Numbered from the stretch's first letter, positions 23,145-35,302 are shown. The stretch is 64,000 nt of DNA from Beta vulgaris subsp. vulgaris (GCF_026745355.1 NC_079208.1:50403816-50467815); one strand, 5' to 3'. Translations and numbers: made by a program. The notes: generated by a model from the sequence alone, not told the origin.

Positions 23145-23926
23145 TGTAGGCATAAAAAATTTATTATATGCCACATCACACATTTAATTGACCCATTAAA
23201 ATCTTAAAGTCAAATGTTGACTTTTATGAATGGATGATCATCAAATTTAATTAATTTGGGCTTATCACTAAATTAGGCCTATTTTAATTAATCATCTATT
23301 GTTGGGTCAATATCCATTAAATGAACAATGGGCTAATGAAAAGGTTATGTCCATGAGGCCCAGGAGGCAAGATAAGTGAAAACCCTAGGGTTCTCCTAAC
23401 TCTATAAATAGAACTCTCCTCTTCACTTGAAGGAGGAGAAGAAATCAGACTCCAGAGCCATCAAGGAGAAAAACATAAGGCACAGACTAAACTTCTCAAG
23501 TAGTCTCTCTACCAGTGAAGTTGCATCAGATTCTCTCCGAGAAGAAGAACAAGATCAACCTTGAGCAAGATCAAGCCCGAAGGCCCTTATTCAGGAAGAT
23601 CATATTGGTTCGTGAGCAACAATAAGTCAACATCAAATCATTTCTGCAAAAGAAGAACAACAAGCATTCAACGTGCGGTTCGTTCTACCCTAGAAGTTTT
23701 CTACCTTGGACGAGATCAAGCCTCGACGGCCCTCATTCAAGAAAGTCAAGTCAATAGTTCTTGAACTCACCAAATTAGTTCATGAATTAATTAAATTCAA
23801 GTGGAGATTGAATCAGAGGAGAAACATTAGAGATTGTACTCATAAATTCAAATCAATAAAATTGACTATTTTGTTACATTTATTTTGACTCTGTTTTGCA
23901 GATCATTGTTAAAATTTGTGTTTACA
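23145..23926 (+). mobile_element. Solo LTR (782 bp), Copia-like
   Basis: Starts TG (TGTAGGCATA), ends CA (GTGTTTACA), and is flanked by a perfect 5-bp duplication CTACT (23140-23144 and 23927-23931). A TATA box (CTATAAATAG) is near 23400, followed by a leader with repeated GAGAAGAAG words. No internal retrotransposon region remains, so this is a solo LTR, inserted in the hAT relic. Confidence 0.85.
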
Positions 23927-24841
23927 CTACTATCAATTTTTTTTTATTTTGTTCTATTATAAATTGTATTATAAGGGGCCCCAATCTACTATATTGGCTA
24001 GGGCCCCAAGAAGATCAGGATTGAGGGAGAAGAAAACTTAAGAAATTTTATAGCTTTTTTAAGTTTGTAAAAGATCTATTTCCACTAGTAGAGTAAGTTC
24101 AATGGATTGGGTCATGGAGTGAACCCAATCCACCAGTAGAGAACAAATAAGGGAGAAAGGAAAAATGGAGAGTAAAGGAGGAGCACAAGAAGAAGAGAAG
24201 AGAGAAAATCGAGGGTTTTGGGGGGGGGGGTTGGGGCAATATCTTCAAAAGGGGGATTACATTGGGAATTTGGGTTGATTTAATGATCGAGTGCAAGTCA
24301 CGTGACCAAGTCAATATCCGAAACTTTCGTCAACTCCCAACTCCTTAAGTATATGCGCTTTTGTTTTAAGGGTATACTATATGGTAAATGGGTTGGGGGG
24401 AGGGGGATGTTGGCAAATCTACCAATTTCACCATCCTAATGAATTTTACATATCCAACTTATAATTATTTGAAATAAAAAGCTTATGAAACCTTTTTTGA
24501 AAAATATATATAATTTCAATAAATCATTGTTACTCCTTTGGTTATTCTTAAGCTAATTAGTTCACTCATATGCATGAACTAATGTACATGATATATGTAA
24601 TATTATAAAACTAACTTAAGAACAGTGATGTATTAAATTATATAATAATCATAATAATTGAATATGATAATGTAGATAATGAAAAATTCGCTTATTTCTT
24701 ACATAATAAAGTGTTTCTAGATGCATACAAATATTGGGTAACGTATTTCAAGAATCAAGATATATTCCAAACTCTACATCTCTCTTCATTTTTTTGACAA
24801 AAATATTTTGAACAATTTTGGAATTATCACAGATTCTTTAG

Positions 24842-25131
24842 TGTTAAAGGACCAACTCAACCAAAAGCTTAAGCTGATGGTTGAGGCCCAAGGAATAGAT
24901 TTATACTCTATCACGCCCCCTCATGCAAGAGCCATCTGGGCTTGAAGTGTGGATGCAGCACATGTCTCCCTCATACCCGGCGCTAAATATTCCACTGAGA
25001 AAGGAGAGGTAGATGAGATTCGAACCTGTGACCTTTTTGTCACGCTGGCTCTTGATACCATGTCAAAGGACCAACCCAACCAAAGCTTAAACTGATGGTT
25101 GAGGCCCAAAGAATAGATTTATACTCTATCA
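24842..25131 (-). mobile_element. Complete miniature LTR retrotransposon (TRIM/SMART-like, 290 bp)
   Basis: Two direct repeats of 72 and 71 bp (24842-24913 and 25061-25131), each TG...CA when read on the minus strand, flank a 147-bp interior. On the minus strand the interior opens directly after the LTR with TGGTATCAAGAGCC, a near-match to the tRNA-iMet primer-binding site TGGTATCAGAGC, and closes with a purine tract (ATGAGGGGGCG). A perfect 5-bp target duplication TTTAG lies at 24837-24841 and 25132-25136. No coding capacity. Box-B-like GGTTCGAATCT also occurs inside. Confidence 0.85.
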
Positions 25132-25341
25132 TTTAGAACACTAAATTATTTTCATTATATCATCTATTATATTTGTAGTGAAAAGATGTTTGTAGAGGAA
25201 TTAAAAATGATATTTGACATAATATTGTTATTTTGAACTTTTTTTAATACCAAAATTAGAGATATAAAAAAAGAAATAATATTATACAAGCCAACAAGAT
25301 CTCTAAAGAACATATGTTCTACCTATATAAACAAACTTAAA

Positions 25342-25927
25342 TGGACTCAGTGCACATTAACTTAGTGTGCACCGCGTTGGTAATTTATATTAACTTCATA
25401 TTGTGTGTTTTATGGTGGATTTTATTAATAGAAACATGTAGTGAAATTATATGAAATATAGTGGAAGATTTAATTTTAACGTTTTTAACATGCAGGTTGA
25501 TCTAGGTTGTGTAGTATATATCGTGACACGTGCGTTAACAAATAGAAAAGTGTCTGAAAGATATAGTGAGTGTCTAAATGATATAATGAGTTTCTGCATC
25601 ATATAATGAGTGTTTAAATGATATAGTGAATTATTCATAAATAATATAGTTTTTGTGTAATATAGTATTTCTTATATAGTGTGTTTCTGAATGATATAGT
25701 GGATTTCTAAATGATATAGTGGATTGTTTAAAAATGATGTAGTATTTACATGATAGAGTATGTTTTTGAATGTTATAATAAGTTTTTGCATGATATAGTG
25801 AGTTTCTGCACGATATAGTGGGATCTGCATGATATAGTAGGTTTTTTTTTATTGATATAGTGAATTGTTTAGAAATAATACGTGCTTTTGACCTGGCGCA
25901 CGCTAATATTAACGTGAACTGAGTCCA
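25342..25927. mobile_element. Inverted-repeat element filled with about 20-bp tandem repeats (copy 1)
   Basis: Ends are inverted repeats: TGGACTCAGTGCACATTAA and inverted TGGACTCAGTTCACGTTAA, each followed by TTAGYGTGC forming an inner palindrome. Between about 25550 and 25870 are degenerate 20-bp units of GATATAGTGAGTTTCTGCAT type. A related element is at 61797-62308. No gene; no clear target duplication. Confidence 0.6.
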
Positions 25928-26607
25928 CACAAGTCAGATTGCTACCCATATATTTTACGCCAAGAAACTTATCCCAACAATATATTTTGGAAGTCAATTT
26001 TGAACACTATCACATTTTGTTTTACTAAAAAATTATTTCTAATAACCAAATATATTCAAAAAGATTTACCGTTGTTAATTTTCCTATAATTTGTTTTCCT
26101 TTTTCCTTATCATCATCAAAAAATAAATTCATTTTCTATTTTCATCATCAAAATACATAAGCAATACTCTAATGCATATTGCGTAATATATATTGATCAC
26201 ATTTTTTTAGACATTAAATTTATTGTGTTATTGATTATTTAATTTTAGTAAAAATATTATTCTTATATTTTACATATTTCACTCTCTTCCTTCATGTTCT
26301 TCCCATTTACTTTGTTTTGTTTGGTACCACCCGTTATTTTTTTATTAATCTACATAGTTTGACTTTCACGCTTGCTAACACAAAACTTGGACCATTAATA
26401 TCGTTAATTATGTACAAGTAAAAATTATAAATGGTTGATGTTTGAAAAATATATGTCTAGACCAATGTAACAAGATCCCTAATGACTATATATTTATTTA
26501 TATATAAATCAAAATGATGGCCAAAGTGATGTGAAAAGTGTCAAAGTACAAAGTGTATAGATTAGAAAATACGAATGTAGTAAATCACATATAGTGTTTT
26601 ACATATC

Positions 26608-26823
26608 AAGCTAAGCTTGAACTAGTGATAAGAAAAGAACATTTCAACCTCAAAGTTGGGGATTCAATCCCCACTAGGGGCACTTTTTGAAAGGGAATCC
26701 CCTTACCATTCACCCTCACACTTAAAGTGTCCGCTCGTTTACCAAGACCGTTTAACTTGTGAGAGGTTCCGGTTGGGTAGGGCCTTTTATCTTAGTGTCC
26801 TAAAATAAAATAGTGTTGTATAT
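26608..26823 (+). mobile_element. Possible tRNA-derived SINE
   Basis: A tRNA-like head is suggested by CTTGAACTAGTGATAAG (box A-like) and GGGGATTCAATCCCC (box B-like) about 40 bp later. The tail and target duplication are not clear. Confidence 0.35.
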
Positions 26824-26893
26824 ATTTCATAAGATAATGTATTGTTTTAATAATTTCTCTATTTCCTGTACCATCTTGTGAAATATTTTGTTA

Positions 26894-27017
26894 GGACCTG
26901 TTCTTTTCGGCATAAAACAGCTAAATTGAACTAAACTGAAATGAATAGTGATATGTGAGAGTAAAAGTATTGTCCAGAGTTGAGCTGAACTAAAAATAAG
27001 GTGGAGAGAACAAACCC
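26894..27017. mobile_element. PIF/Harbinger-type MITE (124 bp)
   Basis: Ends GGACCTGTTCTTTTCGG and inverted GGGTTTGTTCTCTCCACC, flanked by TTA on both sides. Same family as 27743-28531. Confidence 0.7.
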
Positions 27018-27742
27018 TTAATTGGTACTAACTACTTACCATCTTATAGAATATGTCCTCATTATCTTTTTTTTTATTTTATTTTTTTGAGGGAAATCTT
27101 TATTTCTATTTAAAATAATCTAATTGCTAATTTTTAACATGGAGAATTTAGGATATTTTGGCTTGAAATAAGGGAGAGTTGATATAAGCCATATAAATTT
27201 TTATGTAGTTCCTAATTTATGGCTCTTGATATTTGGAGGGAATAATCTAATGGTCGATATTTGATACAAATAAGATCAGTGACTCACAACATCTAGTGCA
27301 TAGAATTTCAAGGCAGAGATGATAATCGATCCTCCTTTAAGAGGAGCTCTAACCAACTCAATTATCCCTCACTCTCGCTTTTCTTTATTAATATAAATTT
27401 GTTTCCCACCCCTCCGTTTGACCAAATGAGGCTAACCAAACGCTTTTAATGACATAAGCTATCTTTTTTTTTTTTTAACCATAATTGATCAACCAAAAAT
27501 AAGCTTAATATGATGTACCCAGAAAAATGTATGGCTTGAACTTTTATCTGTTCTCTCCTCTCTTTTTTTTTGGTCTAGGGACAGGGTGAAGAAAATGGAA
27601 TCATAAACTACCAACAAAGGTTGATTCCTAAGGGGCATGACTAATTTTTACTCCTTCGTTTGACCTATGTTCTCATACATATTTGGCGGGGCACTTTCAA
27701 TGAAAAATCTTGTTACTTCTGAAATGATCTCACAATAACTTA

Positions 27743-28531
27743 GGCCTGTTCTCCCCAACTTATTTTCAGTTCAGTTCAGTTCAGATCAGTTTAGCTTCAT
27801 TTTTATTATAACTATTTTGTTAAATATTATTATTATGTTGGTATAATTTATTTTACTAATTACTCTTATTATTATTATTTAAATATATATCATTACTATT
27901 AAGTATTATTATTATTATTGTTGTTTCTATATATTATTTTGTTTATTATAGCTTTACTCATTATTATTACTATTATTATTATAAGGGAAACATGGTTTAG
28001 GTCAAAGTACAAATAAACCCACTTTTTTAGCCCATAAACCAATCAAATCGCGTCAAGACGGTTTATGATGTAATTTTTGCGGTCCAACCCAATCATTATT
28101 CTTATTACTAAATATTTTTATATTATTAAATTTAATTATTAAAATAGTAATATTAATTTACTTATTAGATATTATTGTTATTATATATCATCATCAAGTA
28201 TTAATATATTAATACAAATAATATAAAATAATTATTATTAATTATCATTATTATCATTAATTATTATTATTATTATTAATATTATTTATTTATAACTATC
28301 ATTTGAAAATATCCAAAATACTATTATTATTATTCATTATTATTACTTATCATTATAATTATTATTTAATATTCATATTATTATTGTTTAAAATATTATT
28401 TATATATTTATTACATTCAATTTATTTCAATTTAATTTAATTTAATTCAATTCAATTTAATTCAGTTCAGTTTAGCTCTGATAAGTTCAGTTCAGTTCAA
28501 TTCAGCTATTTTATGCCGAAGAGAACAACCC
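27743..28531. mobile_element. PIF/Harbinger-type MITE, expanded by ATT repeats
   Basis: Ends GGCCTGTTCTCCCC and inverted GGGTTGTTCTCTTCGG with TTA on both sides. Subterminal TTCAGTTCAG repeats occur at both ends in inverted relation. The middle is long ATT/ATTATT microsatellite sequence. Confidence 0.75.
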
Positions 28532-28766
28532 TTACTATGAAACTGAGGTGAGCTTTTTCTATTCCATTTTTACAGGGGTCACTTTTGACGTCCTACAATA
28601 AGTTTGTATGATACCGATACGATGGTCTCATTATAACATGCTCCGATATTAATATGGTATAAGATCTATATGTGCATAAAGGGTACGGGTTTTCAATAAA
28701 CGTACAAAGAATTCCATATTATATACAATGATGGAAGTAAAATTGTTACCATGACCTGCACTCCCT

Positions 28767-31349
28767 TCACATTTGACTCTGATCACCTCCAGATATTGGT
28801 CTGTATAAAGTTTGCAGTGATAACTTAGCTGCAGTCTGGTTTAGTTCTAAGGAATCCCACCATTCATCTTGTCCCTCAATTTTTTCAAGCATCGGTTGAA
28901 GTAATTTGCATTGATCATCCAGAAAAAAGGAGAATGGGAGTCGAGTCAGTTTCGGACATTCATCAACCCGAATCGAATGGAGAGAGGTGCAAAGCAATAG
29001 ACCCTTGTAAATGCTGGACAGAAGGGGCAACCGTGTCAGCTTTAACATTTCCAAATTTGGCAACCTCACAGTAGAAGGGCTACATTCAGATAAAGATCTG
29101 TCATTATCTTCCTCTGTAATTAATTCCTTTAACTCGAAACAGTCCCTAATTTCCAGAATTTCAAGATTTTGGAGACCCATAATCTGCTTAGTGGTGAATA
29201 ATTTCTCAATATTATGGCATCTACTGACTATAACTATTTCTAGATTCAGAAGGGGTCCGCCCCTCGTTACAACAGCTTCACCCAAACGATGTGTTGTGTT
29301 GTTCAAACCAGAATTTTCCCAATACGAGTCTTTAGATTCCCATTTCAACATATCACATAACCTTCCAACGCCGTCACATTTGTCTATATGCAACAGGTTA
29401 ACATTTTCAGGTAGGACTAGCTGTTCTCTTTCACCAACAAGAGAACACCCATAAAAAGACACTACATTGCTATACTGCCACAAAACATTATTAGATTCCT
29501 GCTCTTCCTCCACAGAATCTCTGACTTGCAGATGGAATCTGTCCAACACTCGCCAATGTTCGGACTTGACATAACCGTTATACTCACTTATGTTCTTGAA
29601 TGTCGCATCAAGAATTTCTAGAGACCTTAAAGTTTGTAGCTCTTGCAGGATTCCCCCCACCACATAGCACGATATACGCTTCAAAGCAGGTGGCATGGCA
29701 AGCAAACCACAACCAACTTCCTTCAGTTTGTGCAAGCCGGAGAGATCGAGCTCTCTGAGCATGGTTAGCCTTTCTATACCAAAAGGGATTTTTTTAATGG
29801 CAGTGTAACCTAGGTCCAACATTTGCAAAGCTTTTAAGTTCACCAATGCAGGCACATATGTAAGCTTCTGACAGCAATGGAGAAGTAAGCTTCTTAGGTT
29901 CTTTAATTCACATGTTGAGTCAGGCAGTCTCTGGATGTTAGTGTTTGACAGATCAAGTACCCGGAGACTGGGCATATGTAAAAAGAACGACGATGGAACG
30001 TTCTTCAAAGGGTTGTGTTGTAACAGCAAGACTGATAGTTTGGGACACTTTGGAGAAGTATCGAAAGGGATCTCTGTAATGTAATTCTTCATCAGTGAAA
30101 CAGCATGAATATCTTCCTTGAATTCCAGTGCTTGCACCACTTCCTTCAACTGTGAATTACATATGGCCAAAAACCGTGGTCCATCTTTTTCTCTAGTAAT
30201 CTTAACAGCCATATTCCTGATCACATCATGCATTTTCACAAAAAGCCCATCTCCAGAGGTTTCCAGCAAGCTGGAGTCCACCAGTTCATTCACTATGGTA
30301 TGACCCTGGTCATATTGTGCTTGCAAAGATGACACCTCATCTATAAGCCCCACAGCAATCCAAAGCCGTATCAACTCTTCTCTTTGGATCTTACAGTCTT
30401 TAGGATATAAAGTGTAATACAAGAGAGAGAGCTTGATTTTTGCATTGGCCAACCTTGCATAAGATGAATGCAGTTTCAGATATAAATGCTTGGTTACCAG
30501 GAAATCATGCTCTTTGGGAACTTCTTTGAGTTGACGCATAGAATATTTCCACTCAGAAACTTTATTCACCCCCCTCAAACTCCTAGCCATATGGACAATA
30601 CCAAGCGGTAGACCTGCACATTCCTGGCAAACAAGCTGTGCTATGTGCCCAATGTCATCACCAGGCAACGGTTCATATTCAAGCACGCTGCAAAACAGCT
30701 GCCATGCTTCACAATCCCCCAGCATGCCAATCTTAATCGTCTTTTGACAGCCGGTTCTCCTGCAAATGCTCAACATTCGAGTCGTTATGATCACCTTGCA
30801 CGCACTAGGGATCCCAACCTTCTCAAAGGAATAATGTTCCCACAAATTGTCAAGGATCAACACATATCTTCCTCTCTTTGATAAATAGTCATGCAACCTA
30901 GCAGCTCCCTTGGTTTCGTCTTTCTCATTTTCAAGATCAAGACCGACCGCCCTTGAAATGCACAATTGTAACTTATGAACATCAAAATTCATTCCCACAG
31001 TCACCCACACAAGAACACGCGAAAGGTCACTCTGTAAAATCCGGTTGTAAACATGAACAGCAAGGGTGGTCTTGCCGCAACCACCCATCCCAAACACACC
31101 AATTTTGTTTATCTTATCATCACTCAACCAACTCAATATCTTTTCCAGATTTTCCAAGATCAATTTACCCACCAAGGACCTGACTCCTAGCAGCAGCATA
31201 TCTTCTCTGTTATGCTTCCCACAAGATTGAACAATATAATTTTTCCTCAAATTCTCAGACTTAATCCCATAATCATTTTGTTTTCCCACATTTTCAAGGC
31301 TATTCCCTTGCAGATTTCTGACTTTTCCACTAATGAAATCAGGAGTCAT
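28767..31349 (-). CDS. NB-ARC-LRR disease-resistance-type protein (RPS2/RPS5-like, CC-less)
   Basis: 860-aa single-exon protein of the plant NLR family, expected to act as an intracellular immune receptor. P-loop GMGGCGKTT (87-95), RNBS-A VLVWVTVG, kinase-2 YVLILDNLW (162-170; Asn at the second Asp), RNBS-B IITTR (187-191), GLPL CAGLPLG (244-250), RNBS-D-like LSLLYYTLYPKDCKI, MHD VKMHD (371-375), then LRRs from about residue 400 to 830, ending in an EWWDSLELN tail typical of this clade. Only about 86 residues precede the P-loop and they do not look like a coiled-coil domain, which normally takes about 150-170. A TTTTTTCAG acceptor 18 bp before the ATG and a donor near 31923 suggest a 5'UTR intron of about 555 bp, so an upstream coding exon cannot be excluded. 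The frame is intact. Confidence 0.9.
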   Translation of the reverse strand: MTPDFISGKVRNLQGNSLENVGKQNDYGIKSENLRKNYIVQSCGKHNREDMLLLGVRSLVGKLILENLEKILSWLSDDKINKIGVFGMGGCGKTTLAVHVYNRILQSDLSRVLVWVTVGMNFDVHKLQLCISRAVGLDLENEKDETKGAARLHDYLSKRGRYVLILDNLWEHYSFEKVGIPSACKVIITTRMLSICRRTGCQKTIKIGMLGDCEAWQLFCSVLEYEPLPGDDIGHIAQLVCQECAGLPLGIVHMARSLRGVNKVSEWKYSMRQLKEVPKEHDFLVTKHLYLKLHSSYARLANAKIKLSLLYYTLYPKDCKIQREELIRLWIAVGLIDEVSSLQAQYDQGHTIVNELVDSSLLETSGDGLFVKMHDVIRNMAVKITREKDGPRFLAICNSQLKEVVQALEFKEDIHAVSLMKNYITEIPFDTSPKCPKLSVLLLQHNPLKNVPSSFFLHMPSLRVLDLSNTNIQRLPDSTCELKNLRSLLLHCCQKLTYVPALVNLKALQMLDLGYTAIKKIPFGIERLTMLRELDLSGLHKLKEVGCGLLAMPPALKRISCYVVGGILQELQTLRSLEILDATFKNISEYNGYVKSEHWRVLDRFHLQVRDSVEEEQESNNVLWQYSNVVSFYGCSLVGEREQLVLPENVNLLHIDKCDGVGRLCDMLKWESKDSYWENSGLNNTTHRLGEAVVTRGGPLLNLEIVIVSRCHNIEKLFTTKQIMGLQNLEILEIRDCFELKELITEEDNDRSLSECSPSTVRLPNLEMLKLTRLPLLSSIYKGLLLCTSLHSIRVDECPKLTRLPFSFFLDDQCKLLQPMLEKIEGQDEWWDSLELNQTAAKLSLQTLYRPISGGDQSQM

Positions 31350-32020
31350 GATCCAATTATTTGATATCCTGAAAAAATATTAATAATCTATGGAAGATAT
31401 GTATCAGGTTTAGTTAATTTTTTTTGCATATGCATATATGAAAATAAGAAACACAATTTGCATACAAAATGAAAAATACCCAGAGTTTTGTAAGACAAAG
31501 ATCAATTTCGTTTATTAAAAGTCATACGGCATCTACAATATGCGTGATAGAAAAACGAAATACAATCTAGCTCGACCAAATAAAATTATTCTTCATTGTA
31601 ATTATTTTTTTTGCTCCAGTTCTTCATTGTAATTATGATAACAATCATAACATAAAGAACCTTTAAAACCCCCAACCTCCTAATTCTAATGTTAGCTTTT
31701 TAAATTTAAATAACAAATGGGTTCCAATCTTGAATTAGTCAATAATCAGCCAGGGTATAAAATCCATCATAGCATATGATATAAATTATAAATTATAAAA
31801 TTATAATATGAGAATAGCAAGCAGTAAATTAGTAGTAGTACCCAGAAAGCTAAGATCTGCAAAGAACTACTAGTATGAAAAATTACAAAGAACTTAAATT
31901 GAAGCAGAGATTAGAGAAGTTACCAAGAAATTGTCTTATCGAGTAGTTCTTCAAGCAAGATTAGATGAATATGTAAAGACTAAGGAATTAGAGAAGCTTA
32001 CATTACGTCGTTTGGTCCAC

Positions 32021-32073
32021 TTGACTTGCTAAAGGTCATACAGGAAGACATGACCGGCTATAGCAAGTTGACT
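32021..32073. promoter_or_regulatory. Two W-box-like sites upstream of the NLR gene
   Basis: TTGACT at 32021-32026 and 32068-32073, just upstream of the probable first exon of the minus-strand NLR gene. W-boxes (TTGACC/T) bind WRKY factors and are common in defence promoters, but six-base matches also occur by chance. Confidence 0.3.
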
Positions 32074-32513
32074 AGGACATCAACTTTAGACACCAATTAC
32101 TATCCGGCATCCGCAGTCCGCACAAACAACCTGCTGTAGCCGGTTACCTGTTAACGGGAAAAAAATCACTTCTTTTTTATGGGTAGGGTCCAAGTCTTTT
32201 TAGAAGGCAAAGCATTGGCACATCCTATTCAACCAAATCCAACTCAAAATTAGCGGATTTATTTTAAGGTTTTCAAGTCCAACTTAAAATTAGCGGATTT
32301 ATTTTAACGTTTTCAAGTCGTTTAAATAATGAATTTTTGTTTGAAGGTAACTAATGGATTAACCCAACATGATTCGGGCTCTGTTTAATTTACCTGAAAT
32401 TTTCTGATCTGATCTCATTTACAAGATTATATTTTTTATAAAATATACTATTATTAGGGAAAAGCGATATGCAGGTCTTAGGACTGTATATAAGAAGGTA
32501 AAAAAGGAAATAA

Positions 32514-32828
32514 GGCCTCGTTTGGTTCACATGGGAAATAATTTCCCATGGGAATTTACATTTCATGGGAAATTATTTCCCTTGTTAATTTCCTAGGAAT
32601 TAGACAAAATTGTTTGGTTGACACCATAGGAAATTACATTTCCTAGGAAATTACTCACCAAGGGGGAGCTTGGTGAGTGATTTCCCATGTTTCATGGGAA
32701 ATTCTATTTCCCTTGGAATTTGTATTTCCTATGCTTCTCCCATTTCCCTCCAACCAAACACAACACCCATAATGTATTTCCTAGGAATTTCTATTTCCAA
32801 GGGAAATAGCTTCCAACCAAACAACACC
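32514..32828. mobile_element. Tourist-type PIF/Harbinger MITE
   Basis: 315 bp, GGCCTCGTTTGGTT at the left and CCAACCAAACAACACC at the right, with TAA duplicated on both sides. The inner sequence is full of GGGAAAT/ATTTCCC inverted words and would fold strongly. Confidence 0.85.
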
Positions 32829-32849
32829 TAAGTTGCATTAATTGATCAT

Positions 32850-35290
32850 TTATTACATCGGTTGATGCAAAAAATTTCCATAAATTCACAACTTATTTCC
32901 ATTTTAAATACTGTATTTATGTCTTATATGCAACCCTAAGGGCTGCATATAGCATAACCCTTTTTTCATATAAAATAAAATAAGATATACAAACAACTAT
33001 GACTTGCGCAAGAAAGAAATGGATAGCATGCAAATAGCTAGAGAGATTTGGAATTCGGTACGAAAATGTATACCGGATCTAAATTTATAATTTGTATCTC
33101 GCACTTAGCTTATGTTGAAATGTAATCCGAACTTAGTAGTTTTGTTGTCATGAATTTGAGCTATCATATTTTATAGATTTCTTATTTTTGCGCCAATCTT
33201 ATGTTCTTAACACGTGGCTTTTAATTTTCTATTATTTAATAACAACAAAATAACTTAAAATAATGATAACAATGACGTTTATAATGATAACAATGAGATT
33301 AATAATAATTACCAATATTAATAATTAATAAGTACAACAACAATAATAATCCTTTTGAACAAATGTACTAGTAAATAATAGTATTAATAGTAATAACGAG
33401 TTTATAAATATAAGCATGATCTGATCTGAACTTATCTGATTACACTAATATATTCTATTGCAAGGTTATTATCAATTTTGTTAGTGTGGCCTGTAATGTT
33501 TCTCAATTAATTCTATTTAAGATTTGTTTTTTGATTGTTATATTTGTGTAATACAACATAATATTCGCAACAAGTTGATTTATTATGGTTATATATGTGC
33601 GGTTTATTAAATAGGGTTAAGTTTGGGTTGAGAATATTCAACCTATTTATGTTGGGAATTTGGTTTTTGTTGGTCCAAAGTCCAAACATGAGAAGTTTAT
33701 CTACTTCATTTGTTCTTGTTCCTCATTGATGGTGAACAAAGTTATACTCCAATTTATTTAGAGAAATGTTCTACAATGTGTTAAACATTTATGGAGGAGA
33801 TAATAGACAATCTTCTGCACGTTGCTGTCATTACTCATACTCCGATAATCTCAGAGTCGGTGCATGCTATCTAATCGCACCTATTACAAATGTCTATCAA
33901 CTTAGGGCAATAATTATTCAATTTTCGTTAATAGTTCTAACATTTACCATTGAACCTGTCATGATCTATTATATGGAAATGATGAAAAAAATCGTGATGG
34001 AGTGGCAACATGAGTATTTAAAAAAACATTTGCCAACACATCTTTATTATATAAGTGAAGAGGGAGTTATAGCGTCCCCTGTCAAATTACAACTATGCCC
34101 TCAATAGTAAGAGATATAAACATACATATATAATAATCATATTCCAAACATTTCAAAATAAATTCAATCAACTCAAAACCTTCCTAAATCAATGCATATC
34201 AGCAAATTTAAAGTTCAAACACAATCAAGGCATACTGGACATCATGTTTGACAAAGAAAATTAAAAATGGAAATAATATGTACTAAACCATGCACAATAT
34301 CAATACGGAGTAATACATTGAATAACTCCAATCTCAAAAATATTTTTATCTATTAAAAAACCCCATTTTTCAACTACAAATACTTAAGAGAAAAACTCTA
34401 AAGGCTTGAAACATCACAACTTTTATGATTTACGGGAGCATGATATACTTTCATTTAAGTGTGCAATTTGTTTTATCTTGGTATATGACACATGCTTAAT
34501 TCGCTATGACATTTACAAAAATAGTTGTGTTAGACAAACACAAGTTAGTAGTGAAAAATTCAAAAGAATGAGTATTACTCACAATCGTAAATACACAATA
34601 GTCTTTAAAAGGCAATGCAAAATTATAATAAAAACTTTGCACTTTTGGTTATAAAATAATCATCAATATATAAAAATGTACATAATGCGAAGAAAAAAGG
34701 CACCTAGAATTTTACAAAAAAATATTATATAAGTGCCAAATTCTCTTAAAAAAATATTACAAATCACTGTAATTTTTAAAATCGAAAATAAAAATAATCA
34801 TACTTAAAACCACAATTAAATTGGGTGAAATCATATGTGTTTATGATAATGATTCAATTAAGTTATAATCAACTAACCAATTTTATGCTATTTTATGACT
34901 GAATAATAACACTAAGTCAAAAATATCACCGCATACAAATTATGCATATAAAGCTAGTAGATATACCATAGATTTTTGTGGAACAATTCATTTTCTTTTG
35001 GGGTCGGACTTGATTTTTCTTTTACACTTAGCTTGGTTGTATACATATCACATGTTTTTCTTATTTTCTAATGGTTTTCTGCAATTAAGTCTTTTTCTTT
35101 TGCACCTTATCTTATCTTTTTTTGCCCCATATTCCTCCTTTCGTGAATAGTTGTGACTTGCAAGGTAAATCTATTGATCCCCTAAAAAAATGGTAACGTT
35201 ATTGATTGTTGACTTAAATTCATTTTAATAGTGTTGGAGAGATAAGGGAGAAAAGTGACAGAGATGAAAGAGATTTCTAACAAATGTTTT
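32850..35290. other. AT-rich intergenic sequence, nothing recognised
   Basis: Open frames at 33766-34107 and 34406-34654 show no recognisable domain and have the composition of random AT-rich sequence. No terminal repeats identified. Confidence 0.4.
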
Positions 35291-35302
35291 AATATGTTTT
35301 TA

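Larger units (their letters stand above)
21513..24022 (+). mobile_element. Decayed hAT element (ZMYM1/TTF-type), split by a solo LTR
   Basis: The left side carries CAGGCCCGGCTCTGAG and the right side GGGGCCCCAA/GGGCCCCAAG, like the GGGCCGGCTCTG ends of hAT elements that encode DUF4371-type transposases. Inner transposase remains at 21960-23025 support this. Exact ends and the 8-bp duplication could not be fixed. Confidence 0.55.

Noticed and set aside
25047..25060. tRNA or SINE call from TGGTATCAAGAGC and GGTTCGAATCT on the minus strand
   Set aside because: The flanking 72-bp direct repeats, purine tract and 5-bp TSD show that it is a primer-binding site of a mini-LTR element.
29011..29454. 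Plus-strand 147-codon frame inside the NB-ARC-LRR gene
   Set aside because: Shadow of the LRR coding sequence on the minus strand.
33766..34107. 113-codon open frame
   Set aside because: No domain, no splice or promoter context, surrounded by AT-rich sequence; most likely chance.
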